Positions 11,453-23,965 of a DNA stretch of 64,000 nt are shown here, piece after piece. Position 1 is the first letter of the stretch. Each line of letters opens with the position of its first letter. A model generated the notes under the pieces. It was given only the letters and a program-made list of their open reading frames with translations, had not been told where the DNA came from and searched no databases. The translations under genes and the position numbers were made by a program. The stretch spans positions 5,970,830 through 6,034,829 of the forward strand of contig JACSVZ010000022.1 of the NCBI GenBank assembly GCA_014706295.1, in the 5' to 3' direction. The stretch is from Lycocorax pyrrhopterus obiensis (Eukaryota > Chordata > Aves > Passeriformes > Paradisaeidae).

Positions 11453-14400
11453 GGAGACAAACTGTTCATTCCATTTCAGCTGATTTCTTTGTGCCTTTAA
11501 CAAAGCTTCATCCTTGGGAATAGCTTCCTCCCCTGAATCCTCACAAAGCTCTGGTTCCACACAGGGTTCCACACAGCAGAGCTGGAGAGCCAGACAGTCT
11601 CTTGCCTTGCTCTGCATGAGCTTGGGAGTAATAGAATGAGTCATCAGCTGGGAGCTTAAAATTATGATGTGTGGCACCGCTTGTGAAAACCTAAAGAGAT
11701 TAATATTTAAAAAAAAAAAGGATCCAGTTCCCTCAGTGCTGTAATGAAGAGGTATTATACACACCAGGCACCTGTGTGAAGGTATCCCTGTAACAGTCTA
11801 TTACCATTTGAATGCAGGCAGATTAAATACACACTAGAAACTGAGCGCTGGGGAATTTATACTGTTTTCTCCAGGACTGCACCATGAGAGAAAAGAAGCA
11901 GCAAAAAAAATGTTAAAAAAAAAACAAACCAAACCCAAAACACTTAAAAAGGATATTGCTGCCCTATATTTTGTGTCTCCTTGCTGCTCTCAGCACTAGG
12001 GATTTTTGTGTAAAAACAGAATACTTATGCCAGGAGGAGCTGGGTCCACAGTCTTCCTTGCACATGCAGGGACTGGTTCTAACGATCCCTAATGGAGATG
12101 CTCCCAAATGGATTTTCGAAGTCTCAGCTTTCCAAAATCCTTATCCATGTCACTTATGGTCATGTTTTGTTGGAAGCAGCACTCAGAAGGGAGCTCTGTA
12201 ATAAATAAATTGCTGCCAAACTCCAAGAAACCAATACTTCACACACAAAGTCATCTCACTACACGCTTTCAAGCAAGTACTTCCCCTGCATTTTCCTTCC
12301 CATCTTTGCTGATAAATAAAATAATGTTACTTTTATCTGCTGCCTTTGTGAAGTGCTGCACGTGTTATTTGTGCAAGGAGAATGCCAATGAACTCATTCT
12401 TTTTTCCTTTGCTTACACCAGAATAAAGCTCAATTTCCCGGCAGAGGCAGCATCAGATTTCCAGTTGCTAGATGAGGCAAACCAGATTTTTTAAATTTTT
12501 TTTTTTAACTTGAAATTTAGCAGTGCTGAGTTTTCTAACACCAAAGCAACAAAGATTTTGGGGTGGACCAATGACCTCAGGAAGTGCTGCCATTCCTCAG
12601 GTGCCCTGCAGATCCCCCACAGTCCCACTACCACCCCACATATTGATGTACCAAAGCATCCTGCAGCTCAAAATAGGATTTATTGGTGATCCTTTAGGTT
12701 CTGCTCTTGTTGATGATGTGCCTGACTCACCAGAAGGTATTTCAAAGGAAGCTCTTGGTGTCTTTAATGTGTTTGCCCCAATTGATGCCCCTTTGCCAAA
12801 TTATAGAGGCGTGGTCTTTGAAGCACAAAAAAAATGTTGCCACATCTCTGTGTTTGCTTCCCTCAGAAACTGTGGGTGTCAATCCAAGCTGAACCGTGGC
12901 ACTAGGTGAGGCATAACCTTGGGATCACAGCCTTTTCTTGACCCTTTATATGCCTGTAATTTTCTTTTGTACCCCCTTGTCCTGAGTTCTCTTTGTACAG
13001 CAGAATTTTGTCAGGATATCCCCAAGCTCTGCTGCAGAATTTGATTTGTTGTTTTATTTTCATTGAGAAAGATGGGTGGGTGAGGAGGGAGGGTGTTGAT
13101 TTTTCCTGCATTAAAGCCAGCAAAGAAAAGAAGAAAGGATCTGAAACCTGAGGAAATTGCACCACTAATCATATTTTCGTAAGCTGTCCTCTGTAGCATT
13201 ACAGTCACAGAGTATATTTATAATTTGGTTTATATGAGCAACAGTTTAAGTTAAGGGAAATTGGTTTCCTTTTCAAAATGTCATGTTTCTCATTTCCTCG
13301 CCGAATCTTGGGCTGCTCTGAGCTCATATCAGACTTTAAATCATTCAGAACCACACTCCATAATTAAAACGCCGTAAATCCTCATTAATCAATTTAGCAG
13401 GTTTGATTTGTTCTAAAACACGTTAAAATCAAGCTGAAAGCTCACTGAAATTCCAGGAGCACATACACAAGTGCAAGGCAAAGGAAGGATAAATCCACCA
13501 CTACAGGAAGGCTGCACAGTGGCGGGGTTGGACTTGAATTTTTTTATGCTCTTTCCTGACTAATCCTGGGTTAAAGGCTTCAGTTTTCACCTTCATGGGG
13601 TTTGTTTTGCTTTGGAATTGAGCTTTTCTTTATGGAATATTTAATGTTTTCTGTGGCACTCACAGTATCCAAGCACTCCTCAAACTTCTCCACGGACCAT
13701 ATTTTATCCCCTGTTCCAATCTAAACCTTTGTCTTGTTGGGTGAGGGCTCTGGGATTCTGTGTTGGGTGGAAATGGATTCAGCTCTGCCGCAGTTCACAG
13801 ATGTGAAATAGATATTTTGGACATTTCTCACCATGAGAGTGAGAAACAAATCACTGATTAACACAAGAATCTTGCACGGTCTTGTGACGTTTTGTCTGGG
13901 GTTTGGACCTGTCCCGTTAGCAATTATAAGAATGAGATAAAATCACAGCATATGAGAAGACATTGAGACAAAATCTGTTGATTCAGGGACCAAAAATTCC
14001 GAGTTTCACAATGCAGTGTTGGTCAGCTGTCCCTTTCTTAAGCCTGCTTTATGAAAAAATGAAAATAGGTGGGTTCACAGTGTTATAGAATTCTATGCTG
14101 AGGCTATCTCCAGCTACTGGTAATGGTATTTAGATTTATTCAACCTGAGTAGTTGCCTTCAGATCTCCATAAGTGTTAGAGTAAGGGAAAATAAATTAAA
14201 ATTAAACCAAAGAGAAATGAAATAGGAAACAACTGACCCCTGGGCCCCAGGAACAGATTTGCTCACTGGAGTCCTGATTGCAGAGGCAGCCACAGTAACA
14301 AACTTGGTTGCATAAGAAACAGCAAATAAAGGTGCCACCCTGGAGGGAAGAAACGTTAATATTTCAGAAAGGATATCTCCAGAAAAAAAAATTTATATTG

Positions 14401-15335
14401 GGCCTTTTTTTGTTCAGTTTTCATGCCTGTTGTTGGTGCAGGCAGAGCCAAAGCCAATAATTACACCTTATGAAAAGATTTAATGCTTTTGCTAGAAACT
14501 TAACTTCCAGAAAATGTGGCGAGGGAGAAGCAGGTTGTTGAGGATGAGCACCATTAATGCAACACTTCACGGAAAAGAAAAATGAAGTTTTCTTGGAAAG
14601 GCAGGGAGATCAGGGTCCTTATAAGTTTCTATTACATGGTGATAAAGCCCTGCTCTCCCAGGTTGTGGGACGTTGGCAGGCTCCTCGCATACAGATTTCC
14701 CTTTTCCTGCCAGCACTGGGCTGGATGAAAGCCCAGCAGTGCATTCCGTTAAGGAGCTTATTCATACAATTAAGTTTAATTGTCAGCAGTTTGGATACTT
14801 CCAACTAAAATGAAACCTGGCTCCATTTCTGCAGCTTAGCTTCACCTGCAGCCTGGGAGAATTCTGATGGTATTAAAATTGGAGCCTTGTGTTGCTAAAA
14901 CGCCAGCCAGCTGCAGGGGCACATTCTGCACAAACAGGTTGCTTCCTCCCAGGCCTGGGGAACGGAGCAGCAGGTCCTCCATCCTTATTTTTCTTAAGCA
15001 ACAGTTTCTCAGGTACTGGAGCACAGGGAGGGTGCTTTTCCTGCTCGTGTTGGCTGCGTGGTCCTTGGTCCTCCCCCAGCTCCGTGGGCTTCAGGACAGA
15101 TTATTGAAAAGATAGACATACAGACCCTATTTCACATTTTCCTTAGGCTGAAGTACGTGACATTTTGCCATTATCACCAGCCTCACACACAACGTGCTAA
15201 TGATCCTGAACCCCAGTGCTGCCCCCCAGTATTAGAAGAGAAAATTTGAGGAATGCCCTACTTTTGCTGTTGCTTCCTCTGACACTTAACCTTCCTGCTC
15301 TCTGACTCAAGAATTCCTGTGCTTTGCTTCTCTTT
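11453..15335. other. non-coding interval, no gene seen
   Basis: About 3.9 kb with A-rich and T-rich runs (about 11708-11719, 11904-11932 and 12490-12508). The part from about 13200 to 14560 is AT-rich and unique-looking. No element or gene is identified. Confidence 0.5.
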
Positions 15336-15489
15336 CATCCCTGGAAGTGTTCCAGGCCAAGTTGGATGGGGCTTGGAGCAACCTGGGATAGTGGAAGGTG
15401 TCCCTGCCCATGGCAGGGGGGTGAAACAAGGTGGTCTTTAAAGTCCATTTCAACCCAAAGCATTTTGGGATTCTGTGTTTCTGTGATTC
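15336..15489 (+). mobile_element. CR1 LINE 3' end, short
   Basis: Starts inside the element at CATCCCTGGAAGTGTTCCAG. It continues with GGCCAAGTTGGATGGGGCTT, GGAAGGTGTCCCTGCCCATG and a modified tail (CATTTCAACCCAAAGCATTT, then GATTCTGTGTTTCTGTGATT). It is 5'-truncated to about 150 bp. This is the last transposon I can recognise before 23.59 kb. Confidence 0.9.
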
Positions 15490-16479
15490 ATTTTAAATCA
15501 GGATCACAACAAATCAACGTCTGTGGTTCTCCAATGTCAGTTTTTGGTTTAGGAATCTTGCTCGTGCACATTCTGAGCTGCCTGGGATGAGGATTTTACA
15601 CAGTTAAAACCAGTCCTGGCTCCCTCACCAAAACAGGTGGGTGTGGAGACACCATCTAAGCTTTCCTCAGAGAATTCATCATCTATCCCGGCCTGGGTCT
15701 TAGGGTGAGGTTGTGACCATGATTGGACTGTTTGGCCTGGAGGATAAAAGCTGAGTTAGATGTTTTTTATTTGAACATTGATTTGAAGCAAAATGCACTC
15801 TCTGTACACGAGCGCCCAGCCCCCAGGCTGGAGACATGGATGGTGAGAAGCACCATGTGGCAGAGGGTTTGTCAGTCTCCTGACTGGGGTGCTCTCATAA
15901 AAAGCAGGATTATTTGGGTAAAATTGCTGCCTTAAATTGGAGCAATGGGGGGTTTGAACCCGAAATTCTGTAATTTTGGATGAGACTTTTAACACTTGGT
16001 ATATAAGACCAGAAGAGTTGCATCCTACTTTCCCTACTGCCTTGCAAATGGTGTCAAGGTCCTTTTCTAGCTCCACCACTCTCCTTCTATTTATCCTTCG
16101 CCTTTTAAAGTACCCAAAATCAAAACGATGCATTTTGCTTCATTTCAATCAGTTTCACATATTCATACAAATTGCTTTAAATGCTGTTTCCGGGTGATCT
16201 TAATGGACTGTTCGTTTTCCCCCAGATCTCTCATTATAATCACCCATCACAGCAGGGACCATTTACTTGTGCTTTACTCAACATCAACAGAAATACTTCA
16301 AGGAGCAGGAGTTCAGTGCACAGCCCAAGCCATGTTTCTGTGACATGAGCAGTGATTGGCAGGAGCAGGACAGCCACAACTAATCACATTTTGCAATTCA
16401 TGGAAATGGTGACATTACTTAATCAGCTGCTGCCACAAGCACCAAAACCTTTGTCCTCCTTTAGAAACCAAATTACATG
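15490..16479. other. non-coding, nothing recognised
   Basis: First part of a roughly 8-kb stretch without recognisable transposons. The 125-codon minus-strand frame at 15756-16133 shows no motif I know. Confidence 0.45.
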
Positions 16480-16770
16480 AGAAAGACAATTTCATCCGAG
16501 CTTTACCTGTCCATTACCGTGCTGCTGGATCGTTAGACAGAGTAATTAAACATCAAGCAGAAATAATTATTATAATTATAGGACATTTGAGATTTCATTT
16601 GCTTTCATGAAACATGAGTTACATAAACTAATTCCTTTTGTAAGGTCCTCTCATGACAGCAGTGAATGTCCAAACAGCTCCAGTCTTTGCCTGCTGATTT
16701 TGGCAGCATTATTGGGCCAACCTTATAGTAGCTATTAAAAACTCAAAAATTACCAACTATTATGATACCA
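16480..16770. other. candidate conserved non-coding element
   Basis: AT-rich and repeat-free, with homeodomain-type core motifs (GAGTAATTAAAC near 16540, and an ATAATTAT block near 16563-16580). It has no open frame and no transposon signature. The compositional style resembles vertebrate developmental enhancers. This is inference from composition and motif content only. Confidence 0.3.
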
Positions 16771-18699
16771 GGATAGCCAAATGGCCTCTGTGTAGTTAGA
16801 AAATAGGAAATTACCACAGTAATTGTACTGGTTCTTTCTGTTCCTGCTCTCAGAGTGAGAAACTCTGGAATACTCCGGTATTTTCTCTACCGCACTGATT
16901 ACAACAGAAAATGCTCAGCTCCTGAAAAAGCCACTGCTTTTTTTTTCTTTTAAATTGTATTTTATAATTTGTTTACAGCTGGATTTTGGTGCTGTGATGA
17001 CTCTGTGAGGACACTGAGCTAATTCAGCACCCAAGCCCTGCAGCATCCTCTCCTCTGCCTCCTCAAGGAGCGGTTTGCCCTTGGACTCTTCCTGAGCTGT
17101 GCTCACTCCAGAATCTTTGCCAGCGTGGCTGGGGCAATCTAAAGCAGCACCACTGAAATATTTCACAGTTAAATACTCTTTGCAGGTGAAGCTGTTGAGA
17201 GGAGTGAGCTGGCTCCCAGTGAAGTGCGGGGCAGCTTCCTGAGGGGCACTAACAAGCGTGTTCTTCCGCAGCTAAACATGAGATTGCTCTGACATGGGCA
17301 CAGAAAAACACAGATTTTGCTAAAAGGCTGCATTAGGTCTGGACACTCACACTTATGCTTGTTACTTGCCTCTCTGTTTACCTCATGTACCAGGTGAAAA
17401 TGTGCTGGATGAGGCATCTCAGTCACAGAGCCCTGCCCTATGAAGGCACTGCTCGTGCAATAGCAGAGGGTGTGTGTAGTAAGAAAAAGTGGAAGAAATT
17501 ACACAAGTATCAAAAGCACCATCAGAATGCTATCTTATAATTTAATTTCTCCAGAAAAGAGAAGGTGTCAGACTAGTGGGGATCCAAGGCAATATAAAGG
17601 ATAGAAATGAAGCAGAGAGGTTTTATTTATGCAAAAAGTTTAAAATAGGGCTGTGTCTTGGCTAGACAGATGCTGCAGATCTACATCCAGAGCACCTGTA
17701 AACAGACATTGTAACTATTTGTTTTAAACATGCCTCCATCAGTTTGTGGCTGGAAAATACTTTACATGCAGGCTACAGGGGGAAGGATACAGGCTTGAAA
17801 AAATGTCCAGAAAACACCACCAGCAACAGCGCAAAGTGACTTTATATTGTTTAATTTATCCTAGACAAGTTAGCAGCGAAACTCCCCAAACTCAGCAGGA
17901 TTTGCTTCCTGGTTTGGAAGCAGCAGAGCTCCAGGGCAGGTGTGAAGGTGTCTCCCCGTGAGCTGCGGCAAACTGGGCAGGGGCACCACTGGGGATGGAG
18001 GAGGTTCTCTCTTCCCTCTTCCCCCTGACCCACGAGCCTGGATACCTGGAATGCATTTTCAGCTCGAACAAGCCTTCCTACCTCTTCCCTTTTTCCCTTT
18101 TCATGACCGAAACTCCAATCAGCCGTGGCCACCCCACTGAGCTGCTCCAGCCAGGATTTGCACCAGCTGCCCTTTCAAATGGAAATAAGTACAGAGTGGC
18201 CTGTGAATACAGACTTCTTGAAAGGGTTCCAGGATTACATTAAAGCGGCCGATTTGGGCACAGAAGATCAAAAAGAAAGTCACAGCCAAAGTTTACCCAG
18301 GTTTCCAGGGAGCAACCTAATAAAGAAGAATGAATAATACCCAACGAGAGGCTACGACTCCTATTAATTCATTTGTTTACTCGGCTCCCAGAGAAGCTCC
18401 TGCCACATTATCCTGCAAAGGAGGCTCAGGTGGCTTTTTATTTGCTTGTTTAAACGCCTTCCCCACCTTGTGCCGAGTCCCGGTGGGTTGTGAATATGCC
18501 AGGCTGATTCTGCTACTGTTATTCCCTTGAATGTCTGAGTTTATTCAGTTCTCCATGGGATTATCAGGCAAGGAAGAAGATAACAAAGAGATCCATTGTC
18601 CACAGGTAGGAGAATAGACACATTTAAAATGAGTCCAGCATCTCCACTAAAGTATTTAGCTCTGGCTAAACGTATTCCTTCTCCTCATGTAATGAAACA
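16771..18699. other. non-coding, nothing recognised
   Basis: Unique-looking sequence inside the transposon-free stretch. Short frames at about 16915-17166 (minus) and 17995-18243 (plus) lack recognisable motifs. Confidence 0.45.
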
Positions 18700-19320
18700 G
18701 GAATTAGAAATCATCATTGAGAAACCAAATTAATGCAACAAGTTACTGTTAATGCATAAACTTGGCAACCTGTTTGTCTTATGTTTCCCTATTCAGTTTC
18801 AAATGTACATAATTAATTATTGCATTTAATCTCCGTTCTCCCTCCAGCCTGCAGCATCAAACCAGCACTTGGTGGTGTCAAAGCTCATGTCAGCCTAAGA
18901 CAAAAACATATATGGGATCTTGCTGTACGGTTTCTAGGACTCTTTGGTACAGCGATTAAGATGTAAATGGAAAGAAATTAATTGATGTAAGTAAGTCATT
19001 ACCATCACCATCAATTAAATATAATCAAAATCAGTGTCTACATGAGCTATTGATTGCCACTTGCTTTTGTAGGTGTGATTGTAGCATGAATTGTCTGTGC
19101 ATGGCTGGGCCTTTCATTGTTGTAAATATCCAGCTGAAGCAAGAGATTAAATTCTGTACAAGCTCTAGAGCGCCTGCAATAAGTGTGAAACCTTTGCTTT
19201 CATTCGTTGCCGTGAAGATTTAAATAGAGTATGAAGGAATATTTTTCTGTTCCCTCAATTGGATTACAGGTCTTGTCATATTTGTGTAAGGATAACAATC
19301 TCTAGACTGTGAGGCAGCTT
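18700..19320. other. candidate conserved non-coding element
   Basis: Repeat-free AT-rich block with TAATTAATTATTGCATTTAA (18809 onward), ACCATCACCATCAATTAAAT (about 19000-19019) and several other TAAT cores. No coding frame of any length. It sits centrally in the transposon-free interval, as expected for regulatory DNA, but conservation cannot be tested here. Confidence 0.33.
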
Positions 19321-22300
19321 TATAACCAGACTAAAACCAGTCTGGAGTCTCTCAGGTCGTATCTGGCAGTGTCCACCGGCCAGGGCTGCTGCAGAAGAAG
19401 CCAATTCTGCAAAACAGATGGGCAATGGCATATGCAAAATTTAACTGCTTGCATAAATTCTCCAATTTGACCACAGGATTTTTCCAATACTTAATACAGT
19501 AGGATTCTGGTCCCAGTAAATTTGGAAGTGCTTCAAGTGCAAAATCACTGCATTTCATTGTTGCTTATGGCACGTTTTGGCAGCTGTGATCAGTATTGAG
19601 CATTTGCAGTCACGTTACTTGAAAATCTGACTCCGTGTCTCATCTGGGGTATTTATGCCAGAAGGAAAACAAAGACCTGATTGTGCTGATTCACCCCTTT
19701 GAAGGCAATACCAAGAATTGTGATATAAATAGCAAAATACAGTAGGTGATCACAATGGTTGATTAGAAAAGTTACCTAATTACACCTTTTTTTTTTTAAA
19801 ACTTGTTTTTTAAAATCTGCTTCTGCTTTTCTCACTTTGCACACAGTGTGGGGCCTTGATTTACTTTCCCTTTGCAAACTCCTTGCAGAGCGTGAGAAGA
19901 GGTAGGGACTGGCAGTCTTAGGTGGGTTTTCAGTATCAGACTATAATCTGGAATTATTTCAGTGTGACCCAAGGCTCCATAATTCCGTGGCTGAGCTTCA
20001 CCCAGCCACTGAGTCACATGCTGCAGTGAGAAAATTAGGACCAAATATCAGGACTCCAGACAGGTAACATCACTCTCAGATGGCTTATTAGCCATACTAG
20101 AAGATAATTTTGGAACCTTTTATCTTCAGTGTTGGTTTTCAAATGACAGCTGAAGTTCACTGGAGAGGCAAGGCAAGGAAATCTCCCAGCTACTGTGGAT
20201 GCTGTGTGCTCTGTGCATGGGAGATGTCATTCTCCTGCTCCACCACTGCTCAATCCTCCTGCTTAATTTTAATTAAACAAACTTTAGCTATTTATTTTCC
20301 TTGATGATGTTGCTCTTATCCATAGCTAGTGCCAGAGATGCAATCAGGTAAGCTGGAAGGGGATGGACACTTGCTCTGAACTTTTTTAGGGTGCTGGTTC
20401 CTGTCAATCCAAGCTGGACTGAGCTTCACAAGCAAAGAACAAATGTAGGTTGTCTGAGAAGGGTTTCCAAAGCTGTTTCTTCACCCTCATCAGCAAATTT
20501 AGAAAGAAATTTGAACCGAATGTGCTCAGCTCTGGGAGTTGCCATGGTTGCAACACAGACGATCTAAATGTGGGAGATTATATAATCAGACAGAATGACT
20601 ATTTATACAAAGAGTTTAATTTAAACAAAAAAAGGGAGAGAAAAGCAAATGTGCTGTACAATACCTGACTGTCCCTATGGCAGAGCTGCAGGAGCACCAA
20701 AGGTGTTAAATCCCAGGGCTCACACACTTCTCCTTTGCAAGGTGTTTACAATGTGCACTAAATCTAAACCAAAAACAAGAAAAGCATGGAGTAAAAAGCA
20801 GTGTAGATTACAAAGATCCATCCAGGCCAGAAGGAAGCTGTTTATTATACCTGGGTCAACGGCAGTGTCTTCTTTATGGAAAGTCCTGTAAACTTTTAAA
20901 GCACAGTAGTGTGGATGTCCTCCTTTGGAAGGATTATCCTGTGTAATACTATCACAGGGACTGATTTATCTTCCCTTGAAGTGATTTAACATAGGGGAGC
21001 AGATTCTATGGCTCATAAGATGTTACCTATACATGGCCATGCCATTCTTTCTGGTTCAGCTCTTGCACTGCTGCCTCAAGGCTGCTTCCTTGAATTTCCC
21101 TCTCCTGCACATCCTGGGTTCACCCACAGATCAGAGACTGGCTGGAGTGAGATTTCACCCCTGTAGATTTCCCTTTAAACAGGTCCTGGGGGTCTACAAA
21201 AATGCTGGAGCTCAGTAGGGATTTCCCCACAAGGTGCTGTTACCTACAGGGTGGTGAGGGGCAAGGTAATAATCCACATTAATTATGGGCAATGCAGGCA
21301 AACAGATGTGGCCCAGGAGTAACAAGAGTTGTTTTCCTGGAGCTTGGGCTCACCTTTGGTGGTTACAGATTAGACAGATGAGAACAGATTGCTTTCATAT
21401 TTTAACATTATAGGACAAGTGCTCCCACAAGATCCCCTGTAATGCCCACTAATGGGAAGCTGGAAGGAGCGTGTATTTATTAAGCAACTTTTTGGGGCGG
21501 GGGAACTTTCTGCCCAGTGACAGCAAACACTGAAGCAACCAAACTAAGCTGATGCTGCATTCTGGCATCAATCAGCCGAGCCATTAGTCTGAACAGTGGG
21601 CGTTTCTCCTCCCTGCCTTTTACTTTCTGTGATGACAAACTTTCCATGGAAGTGTAGTTCTGCTCAAATGACAATGAGAAATGGGCTGGGGAACTGCAGG
21701 GAGCAAGGGCAGAAGAAAATCTCTATTGCAGACACAAAAATGTGAAGGTTGCACAAGTAAATCCAGTTAGAGGAGAGAGATATACAGCAGAACCCATCTG
21801 TCCATCAGACCACGGAGGAAAGCGCAGGTCTTTTTTCATCCTTTACTGATTTTCCAGGTTTTTTAATTACCTTGCAGCATAGCTTGAACATACCAAGAGA
21901 GTGGTTTGAGTATGAATGAGCTCTTTTCATTTTTAGAGGAGCTGGTGGTTGGCACCTGACCCCAAAAACCAGTGCTGGGGCTGACAAAACTTCCCATCAC
22001 AGGGAGTGCTGAGCTCTGATTTGCAGTGGGAGGGTTGAGCTCCCCATGGGTGCCAGAAAGATCACAACTGCTGTCACTGCAGGGCTCTCTGGGGAGGTGG
22101 CTCTGAGGGGAACACTCAGTCCTGCAAGGAAAACAAAACTGATGTCAGGCAGTTTTCTCTCATGGCTTGGGCTGTTGTGGGAGCTGGATCTTGTGTCACC
22201 GCTGAGAGACATCTTGGATGGTTGCAGAGTGCAGAGCACACACAAAGTCCCTTTGGTAGGACACCCTGCTTTTTTCTCTCCACTTCAAATCCCATGGTGT

Positions 22301-23594
22301 GTGTCTCTTGCCATTGTAGGGTTCACCTCTTCTATCTTCCAAGTGAAAAAAGGCTTGCAAATGTTGGCCCATTTCTGTGAAATACTTGATTTTCATTTTA
22401 AGGGAGTACAGAGAGAAATCTTAAAAATACAATTCAAGCAGGGAAGGCAGATTCTGCTCTGTGTTTCTAAGCTAAAACCACGGTGTGAGAGAGGCCTTGC
22501 AGCAGCCCAAAGCAGGTTCCTGCTGCTCTGCTGTAAATCTCGGCAAACAGGGATGCTGCAGCCAGAGCTCTGCTTTCGCACAGGCTGTTGTCATTAGAAA
22601 ATAGGAGGACTTTTCAAAGGTGATCAATGCTGCTCTCCCACACCCCGAGGAGCCACCTGCTCGCTGTCTGCAAGGCTCCTTCCAAAGGAAGGGACAGGTG
22701 GGAGCTGGAGAAGCATCCCTAGGGAGCAGGGCACTAGCAGCTTCCCGTGGTCAGAGAGCTGGGGGTGTGCAGAACCCATGTCCCGGTTAAATATCTGCTG
22801 GTTTCCTCTCCCATGGAGACTCTTAGCTGAGAGCTTTAAACACTGCTGCTGCAGGCAGGCTGCTCTGTCCACCCTTCTGCCACTTCCTTCTGGGGAGACA
22901 GCGAGGGGTCACAGTAAGTGTGAGAATTGGTCTTTCAGAGAGGTTACTGGGTGTGGGAAGCATTTCCCGTCCACCTCTGGTCTGTTGGGCCTCTTAACTG
23001 TCAGTCTGGGCAAGTCAAAGGAGAAGGTCCTTGCTGCAGGTGCTCTCTGATCAAAGTCTGAATGGGGATAGTTTTCTGCTGCTGTATCTCGTGCACATCC
23101 TGAAGCACGTGTCAGACAGCCCCTGCTTCCTTCAAACCCTGTTTTACAGGAGGATGACTCTGGCATTGCTCCTCTGCCTTCCAACCTCCCTTGGACAACA
23201 GTTATGGGCCGAGAGAGATGAAGTTAAAGGGCAGACGAGACAGCTTTAAATCTCAGGGAGGCTTATTCAGCTTGTCCCACCTCCTGTTCAGATTCCCATG
23301 GCCCAGCCTTTGACAAGTAGTGGGATGGTCACTGAGGAGGATTCCCTGCTCCGAGCTTCAGAGCTCCTCATGCATCTTACTGGACTGAGTGAGCCCTGGC
23401 TCCCTAGGGAGGAGGGGATGCTTTTCCAGGGTGATTCACCTCTCTGCTGTGCTAACACTGTGAGAAGCACGCCCTAAAAATACTTATTTATTTCCCTTGA
23501 CTTCGAGTTGGCTCGCAGAAGTGGAGACATTTACTTCTGGGCAAAGAGTCCTATCCTGATGAATCAACAGGTCCCTGAATCTGATGTGTGAGTG
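19321..23594. other. non-coding, nothing recognised
   Basis: Remaining part of the transposon-free stretch up to the target-site duplication of LTR copy 2 (23589-23594). The 183-codon plus-strand frame at 22046-22597 overlaps several antisense frames and shows no domain. It is GC-richer at about 22030-23460. Confidence 0.45.
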
Positions 23595-23959
23595 TATGGA
23601 TGCTGAAAAAACTCCAGCAGAGAATTTCTTCAGCTCTCTGCAGCATTTTTGTGAGAGCTCTGTCTTTCCCATGCAAGTAACTCAAAATAATGTTACAGTT
23701 TTGTAAACTTCTTGCAGCTGCAGGTTGTTTTGCAGAATTGTTATGGTTCTAACTAGAAGAACACTCAGAGATGGGTGTCTTAGAACTTGGCCAATCCCCT
23801 CAAGTGGTGGATGGCAAAAACCAATTACCTTATGCTGCTTAATACACTTTGTGAACTAACATATAAAAGCCTTCTGAGAGTTCATTAAAGTGCTTCCATC
23901 TATCCCTGAGCCTGGACTTTGTGTTGTTTCTCTACTCGTCTGTGGGGAAAACAGTGACA
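23595..23959 (+). mobile_element. solo LTR, ERV family 1, copy 2 (365 bp)
   Basis: Runs from TATGGATGCTG to AACAGTGACA. An exact 6-bp target-site duplication, TGAGTG, lies at 23589-23594 and 23960-23965, which fixes both ends. A TATA box (TATAAAAG, 23862-23869) and an ATTAAA poly(A) signal (23884-23889) are spaced as in a retroviral U3-R junction with a short R. There is no primer-binding site, gag, pol or env beside it, so it is a solo LTR. The 6-bp duplication fits alpha/betaretrovirus-like (class II) elements, which is inference. Confidence 0.95.
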
Positions 23960-23965
23960 TGAGTG

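Noticed and set aside
11312..11764. 150-codon minus-strand open frame as a gene
   Set aside because: The C-terminal part reads through a CR1 tail and the rest has no recognisable motif.
22046..22597. 183-codon plus-strand open frame as a gene
   Set aside because: No domain, no conserved motif, and several equally long-looking overlapping frames on the other strand; probably chance.
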